Shown: one piece after another, positions 21,167 to 29,879 of the stretch | How positions within the stretch are numbered: the first letter of the stretch is position 1 | Layout of the letters: each line of letters begins with the position of its first letter | Origin: Cytobacillus gottheilii | Lineage (GTDB): Bacteria > Bacillota > Bacilli > Bacillales > Cytobacillaceae | Length of the DNA: 64,000 nt | Direction: 5' to 3' | Assembly: GCF_001636345.1 (NCBI RefSeq) | Contig: NZ_KV440945.1 | Span: forward strand, 1,642,975-1,706,974 | Program-made: the position numbers and the translations under genes | Notes under the pieces: generated by a model | Told to the model about the DNA's origin: nothing | Seen by the model: the letters and a program-made list of their open reading frames with translations, nothing else | Databases searched by the model: none

Positions 21167-21296
21167 GTTGATTGGAACGGAAGGGTGCGAGACTCCTGTG
21201 GGAGGAGTGGGAAGGTGAGACCCCACAGGTGCGATAGCGCCGAGGAGGCTCACCACCCGCCCCGCGGAAAGCGAGTACCCTGAAGTGCAAATCCAG
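21167..21296 (+). repeat. Structured intergenic repeat, copy 2 (prmA-rsmE gap)
   Basis: Same element as 16076-16207, same orientation, roughly four-fifths identical. The pairing partners changed together: AGGGTGC (21182-21188) with GTACCCT (21275-21281), CCTGTGGG (21195-21202) with CCCACAGG (21222-21229), and GGTGAG (21214-21219) with CTCACC (21249-21254). The rest of the 346-base gap shows no gene. Confidence 0.85.
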
Positions 21297-21367
21297 CTTC
21301 TTATGTTTTAAACAGTAACAAAGTTTGTGTACCATCTATATTTTTTATATGACAAAGAGGGATCCTT

Positions 21368-22117
21368 ATGCAGCGCTATTTTGTAAATGAACCTGCTCAA
21401 AATGAATTCTTTATCATTACTGGAGACGACCAGCACCATATAAGCAAAGTTATGCGAATGGCACCAGGGAATTCCATTATTTGCGTTGACCCAAAAGGAA
21501 TCAGCGCAGAATGTGAAATTGCAGAAATTACCGATGAAAAAATAACGGCAAAAATAGTAAAATGGATAGAAGGTTCACCAGAACTGCCTGTACAAGTAAC
21601 GATTGTGAGCGGATTGCCTAAAGGGGATAAGCTTGAGCTCGTCATCCAGAAGGGAACAGAACTTGGTGCATATAAATTTATCCCTTTTATATCAGCCCGT
21701 TCAATTGTCAAATGGGATGCTAAAAAAGCAGATAAAAAGCTTGATAGATGGAATAAAATTAGCAAAGAAGCTGCAGAGCAGTCTCATCGCACGATTTTGC
21801 CTGAGGTTACTGCTCCAGTTCAATTAAAAGAGCTGATCAAATTAGCAGAATCGTACGATCAAAAGTTAATTGCATTTGAGGAAAGTGCGAAAGAAGGAGA
21901 AGCTTCGATGCTTTCCCAAACATTACATCAGCTTAAAAGAGGACAATCACTGTTAATCGTGTTTGGTCCAGAGGGCGGACTGACTGAACAAGAAGTTACA
22001 GCTCTTCAAGAACAAGGATTTATTACTTGCGGTCTTGGACCTAGAATATTACGAACAGAAACGGCCCCGTTATATGCATTAGCGGCCGTTTCCTATCATT
22101 TTGAATTAATGGGGTGA
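21368..22117 (+). CDS. rsmE: 16S rRNA m3U1498 methyltransferase RsmE
   Basis: 249 residues of the SPOUT-fold RsmE family (YqeU in B. subtilis). The N-terminal PUA-like domain starts MQRYFVNEP; the trefoil-knot SAM site is formed by GPEGGLTEQEV and LGPRILRTETAPLYAL near the C-terminus. It methylates U1498 of 16S rRNA. AAGAGGGATCC precedes the ATG. Its last bases overlap the ribosome binding region of mtaB. Confidence 0.96.
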   Translation: MQRYFVNEPAQNEFFIITGDDQHHISKVMRMAPGNSIICVDPKGISAECEIAEITDEKITAKIVKWIEGSPELPVQVTIVSGLPKGDKLELVIQKGTELGAYKFIPFISARSIVKWDAKKADKKLDRWNKISKEAAEQSHRTILPEVTAPVQLKELIKLAESYDQKLIAFEESAKEGEASMLSQTLHQLKRGQSLLIVFGPEGGLTEQEVTALQEQGFITCGLGPRILRTETAPLYALAAVSYHFELMG

Positions 22118-22122
22118 ATAAA

Positions 22123-23466
22123 ATGCCTTCAGTAGCTTTTCATACACTTGGCTGTAAAGTCAACCATTATGAAACAGAAGCCATTTGGCAATTATTTAAA
22201 GAAGCCGGCTATGACCGGGTAGATTATGAGCATATTTCCGATGTTTACGTGATTAATACATGTACGGTAACCAATACCGGCGATAAAAAAAGCCGTCAAG
22301 TGATCCGCAGAGCGATCCGCAGAAACCCGGATGCTGTCATCTGTGTAACAGGCTGTTATGCACAAACTTCTCCAGCTGAAATCATGGCGATTCCTGGAGT
22401 TGATATTGTCGTAGGAACTCAGGACCGCGTTAAAATGCTGGAGTACATTGAACAATATAAGCAAGAACGCCAGCCTATTAACGGAGTCGGCAACATTATG
22501 AAAAGCCGTGTATACGAAGAGCTTGATGTGCCTGCTTTTACCGATCGCACAAGAGCCTCTCTTAAAATCCAGGAAGGCTGCAATAACTTCTGTACGTTTT
22601 GTATCATTCCTTGGGCACGTGGTCTTATGAGATCAAGAGATCCGGAAGAAGTCATTCGCCAGGCACAGCAGCTTGTCGATGCAGGCTACAAAGAAATTGT
22701 CCTGACAGGCATTCACACAGGCGGATATGGCGAGGATATGAAAGACTATAATCTTGCAATGCTTTTAAGAGACTTGGAAGCAAAAGTCCGCGGCTTAAAG
22801 AGACTGCGTATATCTTCCATTGAAGCGAGCCAAATCACGGATGAAGTGATCGAAGTGATCGATCAGTCCAACGTCATCGTGAGACACCTTCATATCCCGA
22901 TTCAATCAGGCTCTAATACAGTTCTAAAAAGAATGCGCCGTAAATACACAATGGAATTTTTCGCTGAAAGATTGGATCGCTTAAAAGAAGTGCTTCCTGG
23001 TCTTGCAGTTACTTCTGACGTTATTGTCGGTTTCCCTGGTGAAACAGAAGAAGAATTTATGGAAACATATAACTTCGTGAAAGATCATAAATTCTCTGAG
23101 CTTCATGTTTTCCCATATTCAAAGAGAACAGGCACGCCTGCCGCTCGAATGGATGACCAGATTGATGAGGAAATTAAAAATGAACGTGTACACCGTTTGA
23201 TTGCCTTATCGGATCAGCTTGCGAAGGAATATGCAAGCGAATTTGAAGGCGAAGTACTCGAAGTAATCCCAGAAGAAGCATTCAAAGAAAACGAAGGCAG
23301 CAATCTGTATGTTGGCTACACTGACAACTACCTAAAAGTTGTTCTGCCAGCAACCGAAGATATGATCGGCCAAATCGTCAAAGTAAAAATTACTAAATCC
23401 GGCTATCCATACAACGAAGGACAATTTGTCCGCGTACTTGATGAAGTGGAAGAAGCTGCTGTTTAA
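22123..23466 (+). CDS. mtaB: tRNA ms2t6A37 methylthiotransferase MtaB
   Basis: 447 residues from the ATG at 22123, with GGGGTG 6 bases upstream; a GTG at 22114 would sit on the rsmE stop. The N-terminal methylthiotransferase domain has conserved Cys in TLGCKVN, INTCTVT and VTGCYAQ; the radical SAM motif is CNNFCTFC near residue 150; a TRAM domain closes the protein. The enzyme (YqeV) adds a methylthio group to t6A37 of tRNA reading ANN codons. Last gene of the dnaK operon, followed by a terminator. Confidence 0.96.
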   Translation: MPSVAFHTLGCKVNHYETEAIWQLFKEAGYDRVDYEHISDVYVINTCTVTNTGDKKSRQVIRRAIRRNPDAVICVTGCYAQTSPAEIMAIPGVDIVVGTQDRVKMLEYIEQYKQERQPINGVGNIMKSRVYEELDVPAFTDRTRASLKIQEGCNNFCTFCIIPWARGLMRSRDPEEVIRQAQQLVDAGYKEIVLTGIHTGGYGEDMKDYNLAMLLRDLEAKVRGLKRLRISSIEASQITDEVIEVIDQSNVIVRHLHIPIQSGSNTVLKRMRRKYTMEFFAERLDRLKEVLPGLAVTSDVIVGFPGETEEEFMETYNFVKDHKFSELHVFPYSKRTGTPAARMDDQIDEEIKNERVHRLIALSDQLAKEYASEFEGEVLEVIPEEAFKENEGSNLYVGYTDNYLKVVLPATEDMIGQIVKVKITKSGYPYNEGQFVRVLDEVEEAAV

Positions 23467-23497
23467 AGAACTGCCCTTTGGGGCGGTTCTTTTTTTT
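23467..23497 (+). terminator. mtaB terminator (end of dnaK operon)
   Basis: AGAACTGCCC, loop TTTG, GGGCGGTTCT (one G-T pair), then seven further T residues. Confidence 0.92.
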
Positions 23498-23529
23498 GGG
23501 GGGGGCAGTGAAATATGTATTTTAGCGTT

Positions 23530-23610
23530 TGGCGGATAAAGCGAAAATAACGGCGGATAAAAATTCTCAACGGTGGAAAAACCTCTCAAACGGCGGATAT
23601 TTCTCTGGGA
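23530..23610. repeat. Short tandem repeat, four 20-bp units
   Basis: Units starting TGGCGGATAA, CGGCGGATAA, CGGTGGAAAA and CGGCGGATAT begin at about 23530, 23551, 23571 and 23591, so three consecutive periods are 20-21 bases. The first half of each unit is conserved, the second half varies. Located in the 439-base gap between mtaB and deoC, where I see no gene. Confidence 0.75.
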
Positions 23611-23905
23611 AGGGCGATATTTGCGCTTTTTTACTTAAAGAGGACAACAAAAGGACCTATTAGCACATTTTTGAGTCTCTTTTCGTACAGATCATAATGG
23701 AAACCACCATCCCCCGCAGGAAAACGGGTAATCATTGTCCGATTTGATCTCCTTAAAAGATAAAAAAATCATGCCAAGCAGCAGTATGGGCAATAATATA
23801 GTTGGAACCGATTGCAATTTTTCAAAAATACACTGTAATTTTTTTATGGACAATGGTATCATATTAGAGGTACGTACAACTAGTTTCCGGAAGGAGCAAT
23901 ACTTA

Positions 23906-24574
23906 ATGACAAATGTAGCAAAAATGATTGATCATACATTATTAAAAGCTGACTCAACAAAAGAGCAAATTGAAAAAATCTGTGCAGAGGCAAAAGAATA
24001 TAATTTTGCATCTGTATGCGTAAATCCAACATGGGTTAAGCTGTCAAGCGACCTTTTGAGCGGAACAGAAGTAAAGGTTTGTACTGTAATTGGTTTCCCG
24101 CTTGGTGCTTCAACATCTGAGACAAAAGCTTTTGAAACAAGCATCGCGATTGAAAACGGTGCAACGGAAGTGGATATGGTCATCAATATCGGCGCACTAA
24201 AGAGCGGCGATTATGACCTTGTTGAAAAAGACATCAAAGCGGTTGTTGATGCGGCAAAAGGAAAAGCATTATCAAAAGTGATTATTGAAACATCTCTTCT
24301 AACAGAAGACGAAAAAGTAAAAGCGTGTGAGCTATCTGTTAAAGCAGGTGCTGATTTTGTTAAAACATCCACTGGTTTTTCAACAGGCGGAGCAACGGTC
24401 GAGGACATTGCATTAATGAGAAAAACAGTTGGACCCGATCTTGGTGTGAAAGCATCTGGCGGAGTACGCAGTGCAGAGGATGCTCAAAAAATGATCGATG
24501 CAGGTGCAACAAGAATCGGTGCTAGCTCAGGTGCCGCAATTGTACAAGGCTTAACAAGCGATTCAGATTATTAA
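23906..24574 (+). CDS. deoC: Deoxyribose-phosphate aldolase
   Basis: 222 residues from the ATG at 23906, preceded by AAGGAG 9 bases upstream; the longer open frame is not supported. TIM-barrel class I aldolase with the Schiff-base lysine in FVKTSTGFS (about residue 152), VCVNPTWV near the N-terminus and VKASGGVRS. It splits deoxyribose 5-phosphate into glyceraldehyde 3-phosphate and acetaldehyde. The second of the proposed catalytic Lys residues is in the VKASGG motif. Confidence 0.96.
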   Translation: MTNVAKMIDHTLLKADSTKEQIEKICAEAKEYNFASVCVNPTWVKLSSDLLSGTEVKVCTVIGFPLGASTSETKAFETSIAIENGATEVDMVINIGALKSGDYDLVEKDIKAVVDAAKGKALSKVIIETSLLTEDEKVKACELSVKAGADFVKTSTGFSTGGATVEDIALMRKTVGPDLGVKASGGVRSAEDAQKMIDAGATRIGASSGAAIVQGLTSDSDY

Positions 24575-24577
24575 TAG

Positions 24578-24609
24578 AAAAAAGAGCCGTCCATTGGGCG
24601 GCTCTTTTT
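24578..24609. terminator. Bidirectional terminator between deoC and yqeW
   Basis: AAAAAAGAGCCG and CGGCTCTTTTT pair around a short loop, giving T-runs on both strands. The minus-strand yqeW stop codon lies at its edge. Confidence 0.9.
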
Positions 24610-25543
24610 AATTCACAGGTTTTCCTCCATGCAGCTTCTCTATAAAGGAGGCAAACTGGTGTGCAAAAGGCAATACAAGCAAGGATGTTATCACATTAAA
24701 TAGCACACTGATATGGGCAAGCTGCGTATCGAGTGAAGAAGATAGAACCTCACCGGCACTTGCCAGCATCGAAATAAACGGGTAAAACAGAGCAACTCCC
24801 ACGCAGTTTAGCCAAATATGAGCAAACGCTGTAAGCTTTGCAGCGCGTCCTGCTCCAATGGAAGCCAGATAAGCATCGGCACATGTGCCAATATTGGAAC
24901 CGAGCATGATCGCTATTCCTGTATCCAAATCCATTAGCCCGGCCGACATAAAACCCATCACAATGCCAGTAGCAGCTGTGCTTGACTGAATGACGGCTGT
25001 TAGCACAATCCCTGCAAAAATACTATATAAATGGTGATCATCTAATGTTAGAAGAATGTCCGTTACATAGGAATTCTCTTTTAAAGATATGGCAAGAAAT
25101 TCGAAGCCCCGCATTGCCGCAAAAACGGCCGAAATGCCTAAGAATGCAAATCCAGCACTTTTCACTGCTTTTTGCGGAAATAATGCCGCAGAAGCCCCAA
25201 TTAATGCAAATGGAATCAGCAGGGATTCAATATTAAAGGTAATAAGTTCCGTAGTAAAAGTGGTTCCAATATTGGTTCCTAAAATAATGCCGATGGATTG
25301 CGGAAACGTCAGCAATCTTGCAGAAACAAGTCCAATGGTCATAATCATCAGAGCAGAACTGCTCTGCAATACAGCTGTTAAAATAATGGCAGTAAGCATC
25401 CCTTTCCAGGGAGTATATGTTAAAATGGTCAGCACTTTATGAATGGAACTTCCGGAAAGATTAAATAAACCTGTTCTGAGGATCGTCATTCCAAAAATAA
25501 ATAAGCCAATAAGAAGTATAAATAATAGCAGCTGCAGCAGCAT
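24608..25543 (-). CDS. yqeW: YqeW, Na/Pi cotransporter family membrane protein
   Basis: 311 residues from the ATG at 25543, which has AAGGGGGG just upstream on the minus strand. About eight hydrophobic segments. The NptA/PhoU-type carrier signature appears twice, as LQSSSALMIMT with GTNIGTT and IQSSTAATGIV with GSNIGTC, the inverted repeat expected of Na-dependent phosphate carriers. The transported ion is not proven for YqeW. No C-terminal PhoU-like domain is present. The gene is flanked by convergent deoC and divergent rpsU. Confidence 0.88.
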   Translation of the reverse strand: MLLQLLLFILLIGLFIFGMTILRTGLFNLSGSSIHKVLTILTYTPWKGMLTAIILTAVLQSSSALMIMTIGLVSARLLTFPQSIGIILGTNIGTTFTTELITFNIESLLIPFALIGASAALFPQKAVKSAGFAFLGISAVFAAMRGFEFLAISLKENSYVTDILLTLDDHHLYSIFAGIVLTAVIQSSTAATGIVMGFMSAGLMDLDTGIAIMLGSNIGTCADAYLASIGAGRAAKLTAFAHIWLNCVGVALFYPFISMLASAGEVLSSSLDTQLAHISVLFNVITSLLVLPFAHQFASFIEKLHGGKPVN

Positions 25544-25657
25544 AAAATCCCCCCTTAACACTCATCATATGGACATGTATCGAGGGACATGCCATGGTGA
25601 TCATAAATTATTTTAGGAAGAAAATAAAAAACAAACGGTAGCTAGTGCTAATTTCAG

Positions 25658-25686
25658 TTGACCTTCATACAGTGTTATATTATAAT
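25658..25686 (+). promoter_or_regulatory. rpsU-yqeY promoter (sigma-A)
   Basis: TTGACC, 17 bases, TATAAT, about 67 bases ahead of the rpsU ATG. Confidence 0.85.
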
Positions 25687-25753
25687 TGCAAGGTACATGG
25701 AATAAACCATGTTGTTGATGTAAGTGTGTTGTGCTCGGAGGGAGGGAAAGAGA

Positions 25754-25927
25754 ATGTCTAAAACCGTCGTTCGTAAAAACGAATCGCTTGAAGATGCTCT
25801 TCGTCGCTTCAAACGTTCAGTTTCTAAAACTGGTACTTTGCAAGAAGCAAGAAAGCGCGAATTCTACGAAAAACCTAGTATCAAACGTAAGAAAAAGTCT
25901 GAGGCTGCAAGAAAGCGCAAGTTTTAA
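25754..25927 (+). CDS. rpsU: 30S ribosomal protein S21 (bS21)
   Basis: 57 residues starting [21 protein letters not shown] and ending in a very basic [14 protein letters not shown] tail; an unmistakable S21. The ATG at 25754 follows GGAGGGAAAG; upstream in-frame codons are not used. S21 sits near the anti-Shine-Dalgarno end of 16S rRNA. yqeY starts 15 bases later. Confidence 0.97.
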   Translation: MSKTVVRKNESLEDALRRFKRSVSKTGTLQEARKREFYEKPSIKRKKKSEAARKRKF

Positions 25928-25942
25928 GAGAGGGTGAATGAA

Positions 25943-26386
25943 ATGAGTCTTCTCGAGCGTTTAAATGAGGATATGAAACAAGCGATGAGGAATAAAGAAA
26001 AAGATAAGCTAACCGTTATCCGGATGATCAAAGCTTCCATTCAAAACGAAGCGATCAAGCTTGGCAGAGAGCTGTCCGGTGATGAGGAGCTTACTGTCCT
26101 CTCTCGCGAAGTTAAACAACGCAAGGATTCCCTCCATGAATTTGAAAAAGCAGGTCGTGAAGATCTTGTTGAAAAAATTCGTACTGAACTTCAGTATGTA
26201 GAATTATATATGCCTAAACAGCTGACTGAAGAAGAACTCTCTGAAATCGTTAAAGAAACGATTGAAGAAACTGGGGCTGCTTCTAAAGCCGATATGGGCA
26301 AAGTGATGGCCGCTATTATGCCAAAGGTTAAAGGCAAAGCAGACGGTTCAATCATTAATAAACTTGTACAACAACACCTTTCATAA
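25943..26386 (+). CDS. yqeY: YqeY, GatB/YqeY domain protein
   Basis: 147 residues from the ATG at 25943 ([15 protein letters not shown]), with AGAGAGGG 8 bases upstream; a GTG at 25934 lies too close to that site. All-helical protein related to the tail domain of the amidotransferase subunit GatB, ending with [23 protein letters not shown]. That domain contacts tRNA in GatB, but the role of free YqeY is unclear. It is co-transcribed with rpsU and ends at a strong terminator. Confidence 0.93.
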   Translation: MSLLERLNEDMKQAMRNKEKDKLTVIRMIKASIQNEAIKLGRELSGDEELTVLSREVKQRKDSLHEFEKAGREDLVEKIRTELQYVELYMPKQLTEEELSEIVKETIEETGAASKADMGKVMAAIMPKVKGKADGSIINKLVQQHLS

Positions 26387-26396
26387 AACGAGTTCG

Positions 26397-26429
26397 AAAG
26401 ACCGGAAGCTTAATGCTTCCGGTCTTTTT
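26397..26429 (+). terminator. rpsU-yqeY terminator
   Basis: AAAGACCGGAAGC, loop TTAAT, GCTTCCGGTCTTT: a perfect 13-bp stem with T-run. Confidence 0.93.
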
Positions 26430-26488
26430 GGCTATTTAGCGAAGTTTTTATAAATACATGAGTTTTTCCTTAATTAAATGAAAATAAT

Positions 26489-26515
26489 TGAAACCTTTTA
26501 GTATCCTAAACCGTA
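26489..26515 (+). promoter_or_regulatory. Sigma-W promoter of yqeZ-floA-yqfB
   Basis: TGAAAC, 17 bases, CGTA: the sigma-W consensus. The orthologous operon is sigma-W dependent in B. subtilis, so the motif and family knowledge agree. It implies induction by envelope stress. The ATG of yqeZ lies 45 bases downstream. Confidence 0.85.
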
Positions 26516-26560
26516 TAACAACCAAGGATAAGATTATGAATGAGAAAGGAGGGAGGATTA

Positions 26561-27892
26561 ATGAGATCCGTTTTTAAACATATCGCTGTTATTTCATTCC
26601 TTTTTGCTTTTATTCTCATGCTTATTCCTGTCAATGGAACAAGTGCTAATAATGATATCGTCTACACGGTTCCAGTGGAAGAAACGGTCGAAAAAGGATT
26701 ATATGCCTTTTTAAGCAGAGCCGTTCATACAGCTGAGGAAGAAGGCGCTGATGCCATTATTTTTGAACTCAATACGCCAGGCGGGGCCGTGGATGCTGCT
26801 GGAGAAATTGGAAAGCTTTTAACCAGCACAGATATTAAAACGATTTCATTTGTTAATAAACAAGCATTATCAGCAGGTGCTTATATTGCATTAAATACCG
26901 ATGAGATTTATATGGTGCCAGGTTCGACAATGGGATCAGCTGCCATCATCGATCAATCAGGCAACACAGCTGGGAAGAAGGCTGAGTCTTATTGGTTCTC
27001 TGCTATGGAGAGTGCTGCACAGCAATCAAATCGAGATCCAATCGTTGCACGGGCAATGGCAGACGAATCTATTGAAATACCTGAACTCGGACTTGGGAAT
27101 GATGAACTGTTAACCTTAACACCAGATCAGGCATTAGAAGTGAACTATTCTGAAGCTACCGTTGCCAATATGGATGAATTAGTCCAGCAGCTTGGTTTTG
27201 AAAATGCTGAGATCAGAAGCATGGAAGAAAGTTTTTCAGAGAAACTGGCTCGATTTTTAACAAACCCGGTCATTATCCCGATCTTGCTGTCAATTGGAAG
27301 TATTGGGCTGGTGGTGGAATTATATTCACCAGGGTTTGGAGTCCCAGGTTTTATGGGTCTGTCCGCCTTATTGCTATTCTTCTACGGACACCTTGTTGCC
27401 GGCCTTGCCGGATATGAAACCTTAATCCTCTTTGTGATTGGGATTGGCCTGTTAATCGCAGAGTTTTTCCTCCCGGGCGGCATTGCCGGACTGCTTGGAG
27501 CAGGGGCTATTATAGCCAGTCTGTTTATGGCATCTGGAAACGTTGTCCATATGGGAATTTCTATTTTGATAGCCATTTCGGCGGCAATTTTGGTTTCTAT
27601 TTTATTGGTAAAGGTGTTTGGTAAAAAGATGAAATTCTTTCGAAAAATGATTTTAACCGACTCTACAAACACAGAAAAAGGATATGTGTCCAATACTAAT
27701 CGTACAGAATTAATTGGTACGGAGGGATATGCTTTGACTGCATTGCGTCCAGCAGGTACTGTTGTAATAAGCAATGAAAGAATAGATGTTGTAAGTGAAG
27801 GTGGATTTATTCAGAAAGATGCAAAGGTTCGGGTCGTTAAAGCTGAGGGCTCGCGCATTGTAGTTAGGGAATTAACTAATTTAGATAAATAG
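26561..27892 (+). CDS. yqeZ: NfeD family membrane protease-like protein YqeZ
   Basis: 443 residues from the ATG at 26561, with AAAGGAGGG upstream. A signal peptide (about 1-30) is followed by a ClpP-like serine protease domain (about 35-220, with [12 protein letters not shown] and the candidate serine in [11 protein letters not shown]), four to five membrane segments (about 240-360) and a C-terminal OB-fold NfeD domain (about 370-443). NfeD proteins are paired with flotillin or stomatin-type partners; floA follows 11 bases on. In B. subtilis the YqeZ-FloA-YqfB operon supports membrane microdomains and resistance to some antimicrobial peptides. Confidence 0.93.
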   Translation: MRSVFKHIAVISFLFAFILMLIPVNGTSANNDIVYTVPVEETVEKGLYAFLSRAVHTAEEEGADAIIFELNTPGGAVDAAGEIGKLLTSTDIKTISFVNKQALSAGAYIALNTDEIYMVPGSTMGSAAIIDQSGNTAGKKAESYWFSAMESAAQQSNRDPIVARAMADESIEIPELGLGNDELLTLTPDQALEVNYSEATVANMDELVQQLGFENAEIRSMEESFSEKLARFLTNPVIIPILLSIGSIGLVVELYSPGFGVPGFMGLSALLLFFYGHLVAGLAGYETLILFVIGIGLLIAEFFLPGGIAGLLGAGAIIASLFMASGNVVHMGISILIAISAAILVSILLVKVFGKKMKFFRKMILTDSTNTEKGYVSNTNRTELIGTEGYALTALRPAGTVVISNERIDVVSEGGFIQKDAKVRVVKAEGSRIVVRELTNLDK

Positions 27893-27903
27893 GAGGAACT
27901 TAC

Positions 27904-28914
27904 ATGTTTGAACTTGGAACAGTACTAGGAACAGGTGGTATTTTAACCATTGTGCTGATTGTACTTGCTGTCATTCTCTTGGCAGTTCTATTCACTTTCG
28001 TACCAGTCATGCTGTGGATTTCAGCATTAGCAGCCGGGGTGAAGGTAAGTATTTTCACTTTAATTGGGATGAGACTTCGCCGGGTTATTCCGAGCCGTGT
28101 CATCAATCCGTTGATTAAAGCGCATAAAGCAGGTTTAGATGTGACAACAAATCAGCTGGAAAGTCATTATCTTGCTGGTGGTAATGTAGACCGTGTTGTG
28201 AATGCGCTTATTGCAGCACATCGTGCAAATATTGAATTAAGTTTTGAAAGAAGTGCGGCTATTGATTTGGCTGGACGTGACGTTTTAGAAGCAGTACAGA
28301 TGAGTGTAAACCCGAAAGTAATTGAAACACCATTTATTGCCGGTGTGGCAATGGACGGAATTGAAGTGAAAGCAAAAGCACGTATTACGGTTAGAGCCAA
28401 TATTGACCGCCTTGTCGGTGGTGCTGGTGAAGATACAATTGTTGCCCGTGTAGGGGAAGGGATTGTCTCCACAATTGGTTCATCTGATAATCATAAAAAA
28501 GTTCTAGAAAATCCTGATATGATTTCACAAACTGTTCTTTCTAAAGGCTTAGATGCTGGTACTGCCTTTGAAATTCTATCGATTGATATTGCGGACGTTG
28601 ATATCGGCAAAAACATCGGTGCCGAGCTTCAGACAGAGCAGGCTGAAGCTGATAAAAAGATCGCTCAAGCGAAGGCTGAAGAGCGCCGTGCAATGGCTGT
28701 AGCGCAAGAACAGGAAATGAAAGCGCGTGTCGAAGAAATGCGTGCGAAGGTTGTTGAGTCCGAATCGAAAGTTCCTCTTGCTATGTCAGAAGCATTGCGC
28801 AGCGGCAATATGGGTGTAATGGATTATTTAAACTTTAAGAATATCTCTGCAGATACAGATATGAGAGATTCGATTGGTAAAATATCTGAAGATCCGAACA
28901 ATAAAAAAGATTAA
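27904..28914 (+). CDS. floA: Flotillin-like protein FloA
   Basis: 336 residues. Two closely spaced hydrophobic segments at the N-terminus (about 9-50) form a membrane hairpin, then comes an SPFH-like domain with [19 protein letters not shown], and a C-terminal Ala/Glu-rich coiled coil (about 240-290, [21 protein letters not shown]). FloA (YqfA) assembles lipid-raft-like foci in the membrane. AGGAGG lies 8 bases before the ATG, directly after the yqeZ stop. Confidence 0.96.
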   Translation: MFELGTVLGTGGILTIVLIVLAVILLAVLFTFVPVMLWISALAAGVKVSIFTLIGMRLRRVIPSRVINPLIKAHKAGLDVTTNQLESHYLAGGNVDRVVNALIAAHRANIELSFERSAAIDLAGRDVLEAVQMSVNPKVIETPFIAGVAMDGIEVKAKARITVRANIDRLVGGAGEDTIVARVGEGIVSTIGSSDNHKKVLENPDMISQTVLSKGLDAGTAFEILSIDIADVDIGKNIGAELQTEQAEADKKIAQAKAEERRAMAVAQEQEMKARVEEMRAKVVESESKVPLAMSEALRSGNMGVMDYLNFKNISADTDMRDSIGKISEDPNNKKD

Positions 28915-28925
28915 TGGTTCTTAGC

Positions 28926-28976
28926 GCTGCCCTTTTAGAGGGCGGCTGATGAAAAGAATTTCCCTTTTGGAAGGGA
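28926..28976 (+). promoter_or_regulatory. Two hairpins between floA and yqfB, one masking the yqfB ribosome binding site
   Basis: An 8-bp stem around 28926-28946 (GCTGCCC with GGGCGGC, one G-T pair) is followed by TCCCTT (28961-28966), loop TTGG, AAGGGA (28971-28976). The second stem includes most of the AAGGGAGG site used by yqfB, so translation of yqfB may be dampened relative to floA. Confidence 0.5.
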
Positions 28977-28987
28977 GGAATCGTTTT

Positions 28988-29464
28988 ATGGAATTTTTAT
29001 TTGAAAACCCGCTTATCCTTTTGGCGATAATTGGTTTTATTAGTTCTCTATTTACAAAAGGAAAAAAAGAAGAAGAGAAACGCAGAAAACCAGCGCAGCG
29101 GCCTGTCAGCCGGCCGACTCAGCCACAGCAGCCGGCACAAGCATCTCCTATTGAACGAAAAAGAGAAGAGCTTGAAACGCGTGCAAAGCGGGCTGCTGCT
29201 CAAATGGAGCAGCAATATGCTGAAACAAGACAAAAGGCTGATGAAGAGCTGGAAGCTTTAAAGCAAAAGCAGCGGTATGCAGAACGGCGAACAGCAGCAA
29301 TCAGAGAACGTATGCCTGCTCAGAATACAGCAAATACGAATACACAGGCGCAAGCCAAAGCTTTGGCTCCAGATAAACAAAAGCTTGCAGATGCGATTAT
29401 TTGGTCTGAAATTTTAGGTCCTCCAAGAGCGATGAATCCTCATCGGTCAGTGAAAAGAAAATAA
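28988..29464 (+). CDS. yqfB: YqfB, single-pass coiled-coil protein of the floA operon
   Basis: 158 residues from the ATG at 28988. A short hydrophobic N-terminus (LFENPLILLAIIGFISSLF) is followed by a very charged Arg/Glu/Lys/Gln/Ala-rich region (about 25-125) with coiled-coil character and a conserved-looking C-terminus DAIIWSEILGPPRAMNPHRS. Third gene after nfeD and floA as in B. subtilis; function unknown. Its GGGAGG ribosome binding site is inside a small hairpin (28961-28976). A terminator-like hairpin follows. Confidence 0.75.
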   Translation: MEFLFENPLILLAIIGFISSLFTKGKKEEEKRRKPAQRPVSRPTQPQQPAQASPIERKREELETRAKRAAAQMEQQYAETRQKADEELEALKQKQRYAERRTAAIRERMPAQNTANTNTQAQAKALAPDKQKLADAIIWSEILGPPRAMNPHRSVKRK

Positions 29465-29492
29465 CAGCGCTTGATTGGCGAAAAATGTGCTA

Positions 29493-29540
29493 GAACCTCC
29501 TTTCATTTCATACATATGAGATGAAAGGGGGTTCTTTTTT
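29493..29540 (+). terminator. Terminator hairpin covering the yqfC ribosome binding site
   Basis: GAACCTCCTTTCAT (29493-29506) pairs with ATGAAAGGGGGTTC (29521-29534) through 14 bp with one G-T pair, then TTTTTT, and the yqfC ATG is the next base. The right arm holds the yqfC ribosome binding site AAAGGGGG. The 14-base loop contains CATACATAT, which resembles a sigma-E -10 element. Confidence 0.8.
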
Positions 29541-29825
29541 ATGGCAAAAAAATGGGGGACCGTGCTGCGGAGCTGGATGACAAAAAATATGGAGCTTCCT
29601 CAAGATGTCATGATGGATTTACCCCGAATAACAATGATTGGACAAATCCATATATATATTGAAAATCACCGAGGTCTGCTTTCATTTTCAGATAAGGAAA
29701 TTAGGCTTTTGCTTAAGCAGGGACAGTTATTAGTGAAAGGGAAGGCTTTTGTCATAAAGACAATAATGCCAGAAGAGATCATGCTTGAGGGGAAAATTGA
29801 TCAAGTCACCTATCTCCCGGATTGA
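29541..29825 (+). CDS. yqfC: Sporulation protein YqfC
   Basis: 94 residues. The YabP/YqfC family pattern is visible in MELPQDVMMDLPRITMIGQ and in the beta-rich segment IENHRGLLSFSDKEIRLLLKQGQL, ending EEIMLEGKIDQVTYLP. In B. subtilis yqfC and yqfD are made in the mother cell under sigma-E. The ATG sits directly after the T-run of a hairpin that contains its ribosome binding site. yqfD follows 54 bases later. Confidence 0.9.
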   Translation: MAKKWGTVLRSWMTKNMELPQDVMMDLPRITMIGQIHIYIENHRGLLSFSDKEIRLLLKQGQLLVKGKAFVIKTIMPEEIMLEGKIDQVTYLPD

Positions 29826-29879
29826 GAGGTGGCTTGAAGTCACCCTGTGGGCTGCAAATCATGGATCAGGAGGAGCGCT

